Assembly: GCF_019793435.1 (NCBI RefSeq)
Contig: NZ_JAILYH010000003.1
Span: 394,966-458,965, forward strand
Reading direction: 5' to 3'
Length of the DNA: 64,000 nucleotides
Source: Rhizobium redzepovicii
GTDB lineage: Bacteria; Pseudomonadota; Alphaproteobacteria; Rhizobiales; Rhizobiaceae
In this document: one piece after another, positions 9,772-18,384 of the stretch
Layout of the letters: each line of letters begins with the position of its first letter
Numbering within the stretch: position 1 is the first letter of the stretch
Notes under the pieces: generated by a model
Told to the model about the DNA's origin: nothing
The model's input: the letters and a program-made list of their open reading frames with translations, nothing else
Database searches by the model: none
Program-made: the position numbers and the translations under genes

Positions 9772-9924
9772 TCAGAGAACGATTGCCGCGGCACTTCGGC
9801 CATGTCTGCCGGCATCGGCCGGCTTCACCGAAAGCTCGCGTTCATATTCCCGCGCGGCGGAGAGCGCAGCGCGGATATGCTCGAAGATTTCGATGTTGCG
9901 CAGAAGCGATATCAGGATCGTCAT
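9772..9924 (-). CDS. Small protein, 50 residues, unknown
   Basis: ATG at 9924 gives MTILISLLRNIEIFEHIRAA and ends in GRSAAAIVL. The first half would form an amphipathic helix. It is the second gene of an apparent two-gene small-protein operon, 43 bp after the stop of the gene at 9968-10159. Its ribosome-binding site is weak (AAGAGTAACAAG). Codon choice is gene-like (GC-rich third positions). No family recognised. Confidence 0.5.
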   Translation of the reverse strand: MTILISLLRNIEIFEHIRAALSAAREYERELSVKPADAGRHGRSAAAIVL

Positions 9925-9946
9925 CTTGTTACTCTTTACTCTTGAA

Positions 9947-9965
9947 GGCAGGCAGAGTGCCTGCC
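9947..9965 (-). terminator. Intercistronic hairpin between two small genes
   Basis: Perfect 7-bp arms GGCAGGC (9947-9953) and GCCTGCC (9959-9965) with a 5-base loop, two bases after the stop codon of the upstream small gene and 22 bp before the ATG of the next. It could be a partial terminator or an mRNA processing/stability element that sets the ratio of the two products. Confidence 0.55.
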
Positions 9966-9967
9966 GC

Positions 9968-10159
9968 TCAATACTGCTGGAAGTCCGAGAAAATCGCGTC
10001 GGGGCGCGCCGTGCGGCCGTTGATGCCGGTGCCGCGGGCGGTCATCTGTTCGTTCGCGGCAAAGCCGAAACGGCTGTAGCCGTGGGTGGAACGAACTTGG
10101 TCGCCGGCGAGGCGAAGGGTTTCAAACCCGCTATGGATAGGACGAAAATGCTTGTTCAT
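9968..10159 (-). CDS. Small protein, 63 residues, unknown
   Basis: ATG at 10159 follows GGAACCAAGGCC and gives MNKHFRPIHSGFETLRLAGD; the C-terminus is RPDAIFSDFQQY. It is soluble, has no Cys, and is rich in Gly, Arg and aromatic residues. I do not recognise the family. The tight arrangement with the next small gene on the same strand, the hairpin between them and the sensible start signal argue for a real gene. Confidence 0.55.
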   Translation of the reverse strand: MNKHFRPIHSGFETLRLAGDQVRSTHGYSRFGFAANEQMTARGTGINGRTARPDAIFSDFQQY

Positions 10160-10291
10160 GGCCTTGGTTCCTGTGGTTCCTCCCAAGACACCACCTCATA
10201 TTGCGGTGCAGCATTGATTCCGCAATGCGTCACGGCGGGATGCAGCCATGCGATATACGCATAGATCGATTCACAAATTATTCAACTTTGG

Positions 10292-11197
10292 CTAATTTCT
10301 AAGCAAAGAGAGGGACTTAAGCTTTGCTTGAAAAGCGAGCAGGTCGTTCCAGGCCAGCCGCTTGTTGACGGGCGCGGTCAACAGATCCTGCGGATGCAGG
10401 CTGGCTATGGCAGGAATGACACAGTCCGCAGCGGCAATTTCCTTCCAGCGGCCGCGCAGGCCGTGAATCGTGTCGTTTTCGCCGAAGAAGAAGCGGGCCG
10501 AAAAATTACCGAGCAGCAGGATGGCCTTGGGTTCGGCCAGCGCGATCTGCCGTTCGATGAAAGGCCGGCAGATATCCATTTCGGCGGCCGAGGGCGCACG
10601 ATTGCCGGGTGGCCGCCACGGGATGACCTGCGTCAGCAGAATGGCTGAACGCCTCAGCCCGATCGCCGCCAGCATCTTGTCGAACAGCTGGCCGGATTTT
10701 CCGGAGAAGGGCACACCTTCGCGATCGTCTTCGGCGCCTGGCGCCGAGCCGATCACCATGATGCCGCTTTCGGCATCGCCGCTGGCAAAGATGGTCGAGC
10801 GGGCGCTGTGCTTGAGATTGCAGCCGTTGAAGGCTTCGAGTGCGGTCTTGAGCTCTGCCAGCGACCGCGCGGATTCGGCGACGAAACGCGCCTGCTGCAC
10901 GGCCTCGCCATCCGGGATCGCCGGTTGCGGGCCGGAAGCGGCGCGTTCAGCCGGGGCCGGGCGTGCCGCTGCATTCGGACGCGGCGATGTCCGGCTTTCG
11001 CCGGGCGCGGCACGCTCCCCGGCGGCGGCAGGTTGCGGCTGCGCTTGCGTGGCCGGGCGCCGCGCCGCTTTCATCGCTTCGAACTCGGCGAAGCGGTCGA
11101 TCGCCTCTTCCTCCAGCAGCCACTCCACGCCGGCATCCGCATGGAAGTGCAGAAGCGCTGCAAGCTCGGCGGGGGAAAGATCGTTGGTGGAAATCAT
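10292..11197 (-). CDS. Uracil-DNA glycosylase, family-4-like
   Basis: 301 residues. The C-terminal 190 residues are the glycosylase: motif 1 GSAPGAEDDREGVPFSGKSG, the WRPPGNRAPS segment, LLLGNFSARFFFG, and the late SLHPQDLL corresponding to the HPS/HP motif. It removes uracil from DNA to start base-excision repair. The first 100 residues are a low-complexity Ala/Pro/Arg-rich extension of unknown function. Of the four Cys that bind the iron-sulfur cluster in classical family 4 enzymes, only those in NGCNLK and DICRPF are evident; the CxxC partner and the Cys before RPPGNR (here Trp) are missing. The gene stands alone. Confidence 0.85.
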   Translation of the reverse strand: MISTNDLSPAELAALLHFHADAGVEWLLEEEAIDRFAEFEAMKAARRPATQAQPQPAAAGERAAPGESRTSPRPNAAARPAPAERAASGPQPAIPDGEAVQQARFVAESARSLAELKTALEAFNGCNLKHSARSTIFASGDAESGIMVIGSAPGAEDDREGVPFSGKSGQLFDKMLAAIGLRRSAILLTQVIPWRPPGNRAPSAAEMDICRPFIERQIALAEPKAILLLGNFSARFFFGENDTIHGLRGRWKEIAAADCVIPAIASLHPQDLLTAPVNKRLAWNDLLAFQAKLKSLSLLRN

Positions 11198-11264
11198 GCG
11201 GCAAGCTTAACGGAGAGAAATGGGCATTGAAAGGGCGCGCGGCATATTGGCCGCCCTTGCAAGC

Positions 11265-12557
11265 CTATTGCACAGTCCATTGCGCGATGTCGTCGCGTTC
11301 GCCGATCAGCGCCAGACCGTGAGCGATCGACAAAAGCTCGCCGCCGCTTTCGATCCGGTCGCGCTCGAAGCGCTCGGTGAAGATGCGCCGCACCGCCGGC
11401 ACGAAGGAGGTGCCGCCGGTGAGGAACACCTTGTCGATCTCTCCGGGCTTCGTCCTGGTCTTGTCGAGCACGTCGTCGAGCGCGCCTTCGATGCGGGCGA
11501 GATCCTCGGCGATCCAGCCTTCGAAATCGCTGCGCCGGATGCTGCGATGCCCGCCGCGGCCAAGCGGCGCGAAATCGAAAGGCGCCTCTTCGGCCGCCGA
11601 CAGCGCCATCTTTGTCGCCGACACCGCCTGATAGAGCGGATAGCCCTCGTCATGATCGATCAGGTCGATGAAGATTTCGAGCTTTTCCGGTTCCAGGCTG
11701 GTGCGCACCAGCTTCTTCAGATCCTCGAATTCGCGCGTCGTCTTGAAGATCGACAGCTGGTTCCAGCGGCCGAAGCTGGAATAGTAGTTGGACGGCACTT
11801 CGAGGATCTTGTCGAAGCTTTTGAAATGGCTGCCCTTGCCGATCTGCGGCGCGACGATGTTGTCGATCATCCTGTAATCGAAATGGTCGCCGGCGACGCC
11901 GACGCCGGAATGGCCGATCGGCGTTGCCGTCAGCTTGCCGGCGACGGTCTCGAAGCGGATCAGCGAATAGTCGGTCGTGCCGCCGCCGAAATCGGCGACC
12001 AGCACGGTTGCATCCTGCTTCAGGTTCTGCGCGAAGTAGAAGGCGGCGGCGACCGGTTCGTAGACATAGTGGATCTCGGGAAAGCCGAAGCGCGACAGCG
12101 CCTCATTGTAGCGTTCGGTCGCGAGATCGGGATCGGGGCTGGCGCCGGCAAAATGCACCGGCCGGCCGGTGACGATGCGGCTGACATCCGAAGGCCAGTG
12201 GTCGCCGGCATAGTTGCGCAGGCGCCGCACGAAGATCTCCATCAGATCCTCGAAATTATGCCGCTTGGCGAAGATCAGCGTGCCCTGGAACAGCGCGCTC
12301 GCCGCAAACGTCTTGATCGACTGCAGAAAGCGACATTCGCCGGGATTGTCGATGAATTGGCGGATCGCCGCATGGCCGGCCTCCACCTTCAGCGCCGAAG
12401 CGCCGAGCTGCGCATCCTTCATGAAGGAAAGCGCCGTGCGCATGCTGTCGGCCGTGCCTTCGGTACTCGTGAATGCCATCGAGCGCGTCGCCCCGCCATC
12501 CGCCATGGCGAGAACCGTATTCGTCGTGCCGAAGTCCAAACCCAGCGCCTGAGCCAT
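11265..12557 (-). CDS. Hsp70-family protein, YegD-like
   Basis: 430 residues, essentially only the actin-like ATPase fold. Phosphate-1 motif LGLDFGTTNTVLAMADGG is at the N-terminus, phosphate-2 is VLVADFGGGTTDYSLI, and the adenosine motif is VFLTGGTSFVPAVRRIF. There is no substrate-binding domain of the DnaK type, as in E. coli YegD. The client or partner is unknown. The ATG follows GAGGTGCGGGC. The gene looks monocistronic, 67 bp from the UDG gene. Confidence 0.88.
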   Translation of the reverse strand: MAQALGLDFGTTNTVLAMADGGATRSMAFTSTEGTADSMRTALSFMKDAQLGASALKVEAGHAAIRQFIDNPGECRFLQSIKTFAASALFQGTLIFAKRHNFEDLMEIFVRRLRNYAGDHWPSDVSRIVTGRPVHFAGASPDPDLATERYNEALSRFGFPEIHYVYEPVAAAFYFAQNLKQDATVLVADFGGGTTDYSLIRFETVAGKLTATPIGHSGVGVAGDHFDYRMIDNIVAPQIGKGSHFKSFDKILEVPSNYYSSFGRWNQLSIFKTTREFEDLKKLVRTSLEPEKLEIFIDLIDHDEGYPLYQAVSATKMALSAAEEAPFDFAPLGRGGHRSIRRSDFEGWIAEDLARIEGALDDVLDKTRTKPGEIDKVFLTGGTSFVPAVRRIFTERFERDRIESGGELLSIAHGLALIGERDDIAQWTVQ

Positions 12558-12699
12558 GCCCGCACCTCTTCATGCCGATTGTTGTTGGAGACGGAGCGTG
12601 GCTCCGCGAAGGGACGTAAGCACGCCCCGGATTCAGGAGGGCGGGTGATGCCACAGAGGCGTGACACATTCAAGAGGAGCGGAAGTTGATGTGATCGCG

Positions 12700-12737
12700 G
12701 GCGCACTTCTTCTCCCGGTTGGAAGAAGAAGTGCGCC
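12700..12737 (-). terminator. Strong stem-loop downstream of the RND operon
   Basis: Perfect 14-bp arms GGCGCACTTCTTCT (12700-12713) and AGAAGAAGTGCGCC (12724-12737) with a 10-base loop, 41 bp after the stop of the RND permease gene. There is no clear U run on the minus strand, so it may terminate poorly or protect the 3' end. Confidence 0.6.
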
Positions 12738-12777
12738 GCAAGGGGCAATCGGCAATGCCGAAGTCAGAGGGCCGTCA

Positions 12778-15700
12778 TCACTCGGCGGCCATTGCCCTTG
12801 CCTCCTGCACCTCCGGCTCCTCTACCTTCTTGTGGCCGATCAGGCGGCCGAGGAAGTTTCCGAAGCGGTCCATCTCGACGAAGATGACCGGGGTGATGAA
12901 GAGCGTCAGCATCTGCGAGACGATCAGGCCGCCGACGACGGCGATGCCGAGCGGCTGGCGCAGTTCCGAGCTTGCGCCGGTGCCGAGCGCGATCGGCAGG
13001 GCGCCGAGCAGGGCGCAGAAGGTCGTCATCATGATCGGCCGGAAGCGCCGCACGCAGGCCTCATGGATCGCTGCCGTAGCCTTTTCGCCTGTTGTGCGCA
13101 TGGTCTCCACCGCCACGTCGATCATCATGATCGCGTTCTTCTTGACGATGCCGATCAGCATCAACAGGCCGATCAAAGCGATGATCGACAGATCGAAGCC
13201 CATGATGTCAAGTGCCAGCAGCGCGCCGAAGGCCGCAGCCGGCAGGCCGGAGAGGATGGTGAGCGGATGGATGAAGCTCTCATAGAGCACGCCGAGCACG
13301 ACATAGATGGTCAGCACTGCCGCCAGGATCAGATAGGGTGTATTGCCCTGCGACTGCTGGAAAATCTCCGCAGTGCCGCCATAGGAGGTGAAGACGTCGG
13401 CCGGCACGCTGATGTCCCTCTTGATCTGCTCGATCGCCGCCGTGGCGTCGCTGAGCGACACACCTTCCGGCAGGTTGAAGGACACCGTGGTCGAGACCAG
13501 CTGACCCGTCTGGTTGATGGTGACCGGGCCGGTGGTGCGTTGTACATGGGCGAAGTTCGACAGCGGCACCAGGCTGCCATTGGCGGAGATGACACGGATT
13601 TCCGACAGCTTCTGGTCGTCCCAGGGTTTGCTGGTGTCGTATTCGACGATGACGTCGTAGCTGTCGCCGGTCGACTGGATTTCTGCGGCCGCATAGCCGC
13701 TGAAGGATTCCTGCAGCGTCGTGCGCAGCGTGTCGTTGTCGATGCCGTAGGCGGCGGCCCGCTCGCTGTCGATGACGATATTGGCCTGCAGGGCGTTGTT
13801 CTGGGCGTCCGAGGTCACATCCGTGAACAGGCCTCGGTCGCCACGCATCGCCGCCTGGATCTTGCCGGCCCAGAGGTTGGTCTGGTCGGCGCTGAGCGCC
13901 TGCACCACCAGCTGATACTGGCTGGCGGTCTGGCGGCCGCCGAAACGCAGGCTCTGGTTCGGCGTCACGAAGGCCTGCAATCCGGGGATCTTGTTGATCG
14001 CCGTGCGCAGCTCGCGCAGCGTCTGGTCAAGCGGCGGGCGCTCCTTCTTGTCCTTGAGTTCGACAAACATCGAGCCGTTGTTCTGCGGTTTGTTCGGGTT
14101 GCCGCCAATCGTCGACATCACGTGGTTGACCGCCGGGTTCGCCTTGACGGCGGCTGCCGCCTGCTGCTGCAGCGCCTCCATGGCGGTATAGGAAATGTCC
14201 TGCCGCGCCTGGGTGCTGATCGTCAGCCGGCCGATGTCTTCCTGCGGGAAGAAACTCGTCGGCAGCGCCATGAAGAAATAGATCGTCAGCGCCACCGAGC
14301 CGGCGAAAACCCCGAGGATCGTCAGGCGATGGCCAAGGCACCAGCCGACCGCCCTGTCATAGCCGTTGAGCGTCCGCTCGAAGCCGGCATCGAAGATGCG
14401 GATGAGGAGCGGCGGGCGGCTGTGGTTGTTGGAGAGGCGCGAGCCGAGCATCGGCGTCACAGTCAGCGAGACGATCGCCGAGGAGATGATGGCGATGGCG
14501 ACCACCATGCCGAATTCGTTGAACACGCGGCCGACGACGCCGCCCATCAGGAGGATCGGGATGAACACCGCGATCAGCGAAACCGACATGGAGATGATGG
14601 TGTAGCTGACTTCGCCGGCCCCCTTGATCGCCGCCTCCCGCACCGGCATGCCTTCTTCGACATGGCGCAGGATATTTTCCAGCATGACGATCGCGTCGTC
14701 GACCACCAGCCCGACCGCGAGCGTCAGCCCCAAGAGCGAGATGTTGTCGATGCTGTAGCCGAGCACATACATCATGCCGAAGGTCGAGATGAGCGACAGC
14801 GGAACGGCAAGTCCCGGAATGATCGTTGCCGTGGCATGACCGGTGAAGAGGTAGATGACGAGAACGACGAGGCCGATCGTCAGGAACAGCGTGAACTTCA
14901 CGTCTGAAATGGCGGCGCGAATGGGTTTTGCCGCGTCGTTCATGACGACGGTGTTCACCGACGGCGGGATTTCGGCGTGAAGCTGCGGCAGCTTGGCGTT
15001 GATTGCATCAATGACATCGACCGTGTTGGCATCCGGCTGACGCTGGATGGCGAGGATGATGCCGCGCTGGCCGTCATACCAGCTGCCGGTATACTGGTTC
15101 TCGACGCTGTCCTGCACATCGGCGACATCGCCGAGATGGATCGGCGCGCCGTTCGGATTGGCAATGACCAGCGAGCGGAATTGTTCGGCATTGGTGCGCT
15201 GGGTGTTCGCCGTGATGGTCATGCTTTGCGAATTATTCTGCAGTGTTCCCACCGGCTGCTGGCTGTTGGCGGCAGCAAGCGCCTTGTTGACGGTATCGAT
15301 GCCGATGCCACGGGTAAGCAGCTTGTTGGGATCGACCTCGACGCGCACGGCATAGGTCTGGGCGCCAAAAACGCTGACCTGAGCGACGCCGGGAAGCGTC
15401 GACAGCGACGGCGAGATGATGTCCTCGGCGATCTCGTCGAGCTTGCTGCGCGGCATGGTGTTGCTCTGCACGGCGAGCAGCATGACCGGCGCATCGGCCG
15501 GGTTGGTCTTGCGGTAGCTCGGCGGCGTCGTCAGATTGTCGGGCAACTGCCGGGTGGCATGCGAGATCGCCGCCTGCACGTCGGCCGCAGCGGCGTCGAT
15601 ATCGCGGTTGAGATCGAACTGCAGCACGATGCTGCTGCTGCCGAGCGAGCTCGAGGCGCTGATTTCGGTGATCCCGGGAATGGTCTCGAACTGCTTGATC

Positions 15701-15897
15701 AGCGGTGTGGCGACCGAGGTCGCCATCGTCTGCGGCGAGGCGCCGCTCAACTGCGCCGAAACGTTGATCGTCGGAAAATCGACCTGCGGCAGGGCCGCGA
15801 CGGGCACGAGCCGGTACCCGGCAAGACCGGCCAGAATGACGCCGATGGCGAGCAGCGTCGTCGCGACGGGGCGCTGGATACAGAAATTCGGGATCAT
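12778..15897 (-). CDS. RND-family multidrug efflux permease (MdtB/MdtC/AcrB-like)
   Basis: 1039 residues, full length for the HAE1 class. Twelve TM segments with two large periplasmic loops. The N-terminal FCIQRPVATTLLAIGVILAG helix is typical, and the proton-relay region TM4 (LGLTLAVGLVVDDAIVMLEN) carries the essential Asp pair. Likely exports hydrophobic drugs or plant phenolics driven by proton flux. Its start overlaps the adaptor stop by 4 bp (ATGA), so the two are translationally coupled. No outer-membrane factor or regulator is adjacent, so it presumably borrows a TolC elsewhere. Confidence 0.93.
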   Translation of the reverse strand: MIPNFCIQRPVATTLLAIGVILAGLAGYRLVPVAALPQVDFPTINVSAQLSGASPQTMATSVATPLIKQFETIPGITEISASSSLGSSSIVLQFDLNRDIDAAAADVQAAISHATRQLPDNLTTPPSYRKTNPADAPVMLLAVQSNTMPRSKLDEIAEDIISPSLSTLPGVAQVSVFGAQTYAVRVEVDPNKLLTRGIGIDTVNKALAAANSQQPVGTLQNNSQSMTITANTQRTNAEQFRSLVIANPNGAPIHLGDVADVQDSVENQYTGSWYDGQRGIILAIQRQPDANTVDVIDAINAKLPQLHAEIPPSVNTVVMNDAAKPIRAAISDVKFTLFLTIGLVVLVIYLFTGHATATIIPGLAVPLSLISTFGMMYVLGYSIDNISLLGLTLAVGLVVDDAIVMLENILRHVEEGMPVREAAIKGAGEVSYTIISMSVSLIAVFIPILLMGGVVGRVFNEFGMVVAIAIISSAIVSLTVTPMLGSRLSNNHSRPPLLIRIFDAGFERTLNGYDRAVGWCLGHRLTILGVFAGSVALTIYFFMALPTSFFPQEDIGRLTISTQARQDISYTAMEALQQQAAAAVKANPAVNHVMSTIGGNPNKPQNNGSMFVELKDKKERPPLDQTLRELRTAINKIPGLQAFVTPNQSLRFGGRQTASQYQLVVQALSADQTNLWAGKIQAAMRGDRGLFTDVTSDAQNNALQANIVIDSERAAAYGIDNDTLRTTLQESFSGYAAAEIQSTGDSYDVIVEYDTSKPWDDQKLSEIRVISANGSLVPLSNFAHVQRTTGPVTINQTGQLVSTTVSFNLPEGVSLSDATAAIEQIKRDISVPADVFTSYGGTAEIFQQSQGNTPYLILAAVLTIYVVLGVLYESFIHPLTILSGLPAAAFGALLALDIMGFDLSIIALIGLLMLIGIVKKNAIMMIDVAVETMRTTGEKATAAIHEACVRRFRPIMMTTFCALLGALPIALGTGASSELRQPLGIAVVGGLIVSQMLTLFITPVIFVEMDRFGNFLGRLIGHKKVEEPEVQEARAMAAE

Positions 15898-17201
15898 TGC
15901 TGAGCTCCCACCGCGATCGTCTCGGATAGCTGGGGCTGCCGAGGTTCGTCGGCGGAGGCGACATCAAGCGCTTTTTCGTCGAACTGCTCGTTGATCGCCT
16001 GCTGGTCGCTGAGCTGGCCCTGGCCCTCGACGACGACATGGTCGCCTTCCGAAAGACCCGATGCGATGGCGGTGAAGCCGCCATTGGCGCGGGCGACGGT
16101 GACCGGCGTCAGATGCGATTTGCCGTCCTTGGCGACGAAGGCGAAGAACCCCTCCGGACCGGGGCTGACGGCCACGGTCGGCACCACCACCTGCTGTTCG
16201 TCATTGTTGAAATGCACGACGATGTTGACCGACTGGCCGGGCCAGAGCGCGCCGGAGGCATTCTCGAATTTCGCCTTGGCGAGGATCGTGCCCGAGGCGG
16301 TGTCGACGGTGTTGTCGTAGAAGCTGATCTCGCCCTTGCGGACCTGCCCCTTGGTGGAGGCGGGAACCGTGCTGACCTCGACCGGGCCGGCTGCGAGCGC
16401 GGTCTTCAATTCCCTGAGATAGCGTTCCTGCAGATGAAATTTCACATAGATCGGATCGTATTTGGCGATGGTGACGATCGCCGAGCCGGCATTGAGGAAA
16501 GCGCCCCTGCTGATGGCGATATCGCCGAGCCGGCCGTCGAAGGGTGCGCGGATATCGGTATTTTCAAGAATGATCTGATCCGAGGCCAGCGTCGCCTTAT
16601 CGGCGTCGACCGTGGCGGCGGCGGTATCGCGGGCGGCTCTCGCCTGATCGAGGCTCTGCTGAGTGCCGGCTTTCTGATCGAAGAGGTCCTGGGCGCGCAC
16701 CAGCGCGGTTTCGGATTCCGAAAGCGTCGCCGTGTCCCGCACGATCATCGCATTGTCCTTGTCGACGGCGGCCTTGGCCGTCCGGTCGTCGAGCTTGGCG
16801 ATCAGGTCGCCGACTTTGACGGTCGCCCCATCCTGGCCATTGATGCTGACGATCAGGCCCTGTTCCTGTGCGGCAATGGTTGTGTTGTCGTCGGCATCGG
16901 CCCAGCCGGAAGCCGTCACATCCGTCGGCAGCGCAGTTTTCACAGCTGCAACGGTCTTCACGATCGTCGGGCCACCACCGCCGCGTCTACGCCCGCCGCC
17001 CTGATGTTGCCCACCGTTCTGCGCTTGATCGGCCTGCGCCTGATCGCCCTGTGCCGGCTGCCCGCCATTGCCGCCAACCGGCTGCTTGATGAACTGCGAG
17101 AGGGTGGGAATGCGGGAGGCATAAGGGATCAGATTCCCGAATTGCCAGACGCCGACGGCGGCAACTGCAATAACGCTGACAGTGATCCAAAATTTCTTCA
17201 T
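15894..17201 (-). CDS. RND efflux periplasmic adaptor subunit (membrane fusion protein)
   Basis: 435 residues from the ATG at 17201, which begins the signal-anchor MKKFWITVSVIAVAAVGVWQ; the open frame extends 32 codons further without reason. A Gln/Gly-rich linker (about residues 45-75) precedes the lipoyl half (VSINGQDGATVKVGDLIAKL), a coiled-coil hairpin (residues about 140-210), the second lipoyl half and the beta-barrel (AKFENASGALWPGQSVNIVV). It bridges the permease to an outer-membrane channel. First gene of the operon. Confidence 0.9.
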   Translation of the reverse strand: MKKFWITVSVIAVAAVGVWQFGNLIPYASRIPTLSQFIKQPVGGNGGQPAQGDQAQADQAQNGGQHQGGGRRRGGGGPTIVKTVAAVKTALPTDVTASGWADADDNTTIAAQEQGLIVSINGQDGATVKVGDLIAKLDDRTAKAAVDKDNAMIVRDTATLSESETALVRAQDLFDQKAGTQQSLDQARAARDTAAATVDADKATLASDQIILENTDIRAPFDGRLGDIAISRGAFLNAGSAIVTIAKYDPIYVKFHLQERYLRELKTALAAGPVEVSTVPASTKGQVRKGEISFYDNTVDTASGTILAKAKFENASGALWPGQSVNIVVHFNNDEQQVVVPTVAVSPGPEGFFAFVAKDGKSHLTPVTVARANGGFTAIASGLSEGDHVVVEGQGQLSDQQAINEQFDEKALDVASADEPRQPQLSETIAVGAQQ

Positions 17202-17495
17202 GGGCGAGACCGGGTGTTGAAAGGGGGGTGCGATTTTTATGGCCCGATTGAGCCGCTTATATTGCGGCGCAAAAAAGACATAATTCCCCGGTCGCAATCA
17301 CTAAGTGGTTATAACGGCTTAAATTTTTGTAATGAATATTCCGTAATATTCAAACTGTACTAATATAGGTCCAGTGTAATCCGGTGCCGTTTGACGGCCG
17401 ACAGGCAGGCAGTTCGCGACAAGACGAAATCGGTCCGCGTGCCGTTCGTTGCCCGGCGAAAAACACGGGAAAAAACCAGAGAAAGCAGGTCGGTC
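17202..17495. promoter_or_regulatory. Divergent promoter region, AT-rich, with near-palindrome
   Basis: 294 bp between the RND adaptor and the phosphotransferase. The stretch 17310-17380 is markedly AT-rich for this genome and contains GAATATT (17334-17340) facing AATATTC (17345-17351), an 18-bp near-palindrome suited to a dimeric repressor. No regulator gene is adjacent. Otherwise I see no gene. Confidence 0.4.
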
Positions 17496-18377
17496 ATGAC
17501 CGAGTTGAACGCCAGCGAATTTCGCTCTCTCATCATAAGCGTGTTTCCTAAACTCACGGGCTCCGCCTTCAAGCTGGCGGCGAAGGGCTGGGATTCGCTT
17601 GCCGTCGACGTCGACGACACGCTGATCTTCAAATTTCCCCGTCATTCAGGCGCGGAAAGAGCGCTTGTCAAGGAAGCCGCCTTGCTCGACATCATCAGGC
17701 CGTCGCTGTCGATGGCGGTTCCCGATATGCACATTCACGACGGGCCGCCGATCTTCTCCAGCCACGCCAAGATCGACGGCGAACATCTCATTGCCGAAGA
17801 TTACGATGCGCTTGGCGAAGGCAATCGTCAGCACCTTGCGGACGATCTGGCACGCTTTTACGCCGAGTTGCATGTGCTCGATGCCGATCGCATGCGCTCG
17901 GCCGGCGCCGGGCCGATCCAGCCCTGGCAATCGCCCGAGACGGTGCGAGAAAAGGCTTTACCGCTGTTGCCGCCCGAGATCAGGAGCTTTGCCGAGGCCC
18001 TTATTATCGATTTCGAAACCTTGCCGCCCGATCCCCACGGCAACATCTACGGCTTTTTCGACGGTCATGGCTGGAACATGGCCTTCAACCATGCGCAAGG
18101 AAGGCTCAATGGCATTTACGATTTCGCCGATTCGGGCTTCGGGCCGTTGCACCAGGAATTCATCTACTCGAACTTCATCTCGCCCGACCTAACCGCCCGC
18201 ATCATATCAGCCTATGAAATGCTGACCGGACGCAGACTCGACCGGCGGCGCATCGCGATCCTGACGGGCTTCCACCGTTTGTCCGAGCTCGCCGAGCTTG
18301 CCGACGATCCGGCTCATGTTGGATCGATGGTCCAAAATGCCGCCAGTTGGGCGGCCATAGCGGCCCACGCCGGCTGA
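17496..18377 (+). CDS. Aminoglycoside-phosphotransferase-like (APH superfamily) protein
   Basis: 293 residues from the ATG at 17496 (AGGTCGGTC upstream). The kinase-like fold shows the nucleotide lobe (VDVDDTLIFKFPRH, with Lys before the catalytic lobe) and a Brenner-type loop FFDGHGWNMAFN followed by GIYDFADSGFGP. Aligning the Asn with the conserved one puts Asp five residues before it, as expected for the catalytic Asp, but the usual His of HxDxxxxN is Phe. The substrate is unknown; drug resistance should not be assumed. The gene ends 7 bp from the convergent SDR. Confidence 0.72.
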   Translation: MTELNASEFRSLIISVFPKLTGSAFKLAAKGWDSLAVDVDDTLIFKFPRHSGAERALVKEAALLDIIRPSLSMAVPDMHIHDGPPIFSSHAKIDGEHLIAEDYDALGEGNRQHLADDLARFYAELHVLDADRMRSAGAGPIQPWQSPETVREKALPLLPPEIRSFAEALIIDFETLPPDPHGNIYGFFDGHGWNMAFNHAQGRLNGIYDFADSGFGPLHQEFIYSNFISPDLTARIISAYEMLTGRRLDRRRIAILTGFHRLSELAELADDPAHVGSMVQNAASWAAIAAHAG

Positions 18378-18384
18378 AATACTG

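Noticed and set aside
12661..14907. 748-codon open frame antisense to the RND permease
   Set aside because: His/Asp/Arg-rich antisense mirror of transmembrane codons; the RND protein is clear.
17496..18377. The APH-like protein as a pseudokinase because of an HGN in place of HGD
   Set aside because: Better alignment uses the later FFDGHGWN loop, where the catalytic Asp and the metal-binding Asn are both present; only the His is replaced.
12778..18377. Drug-resistance island formed by the RND pump and the APH-like gene
   Set aside because: The genes are divergent, have normal composition for the genome and no mobile-element remains; the APH-like protein need not act on antibiotics.
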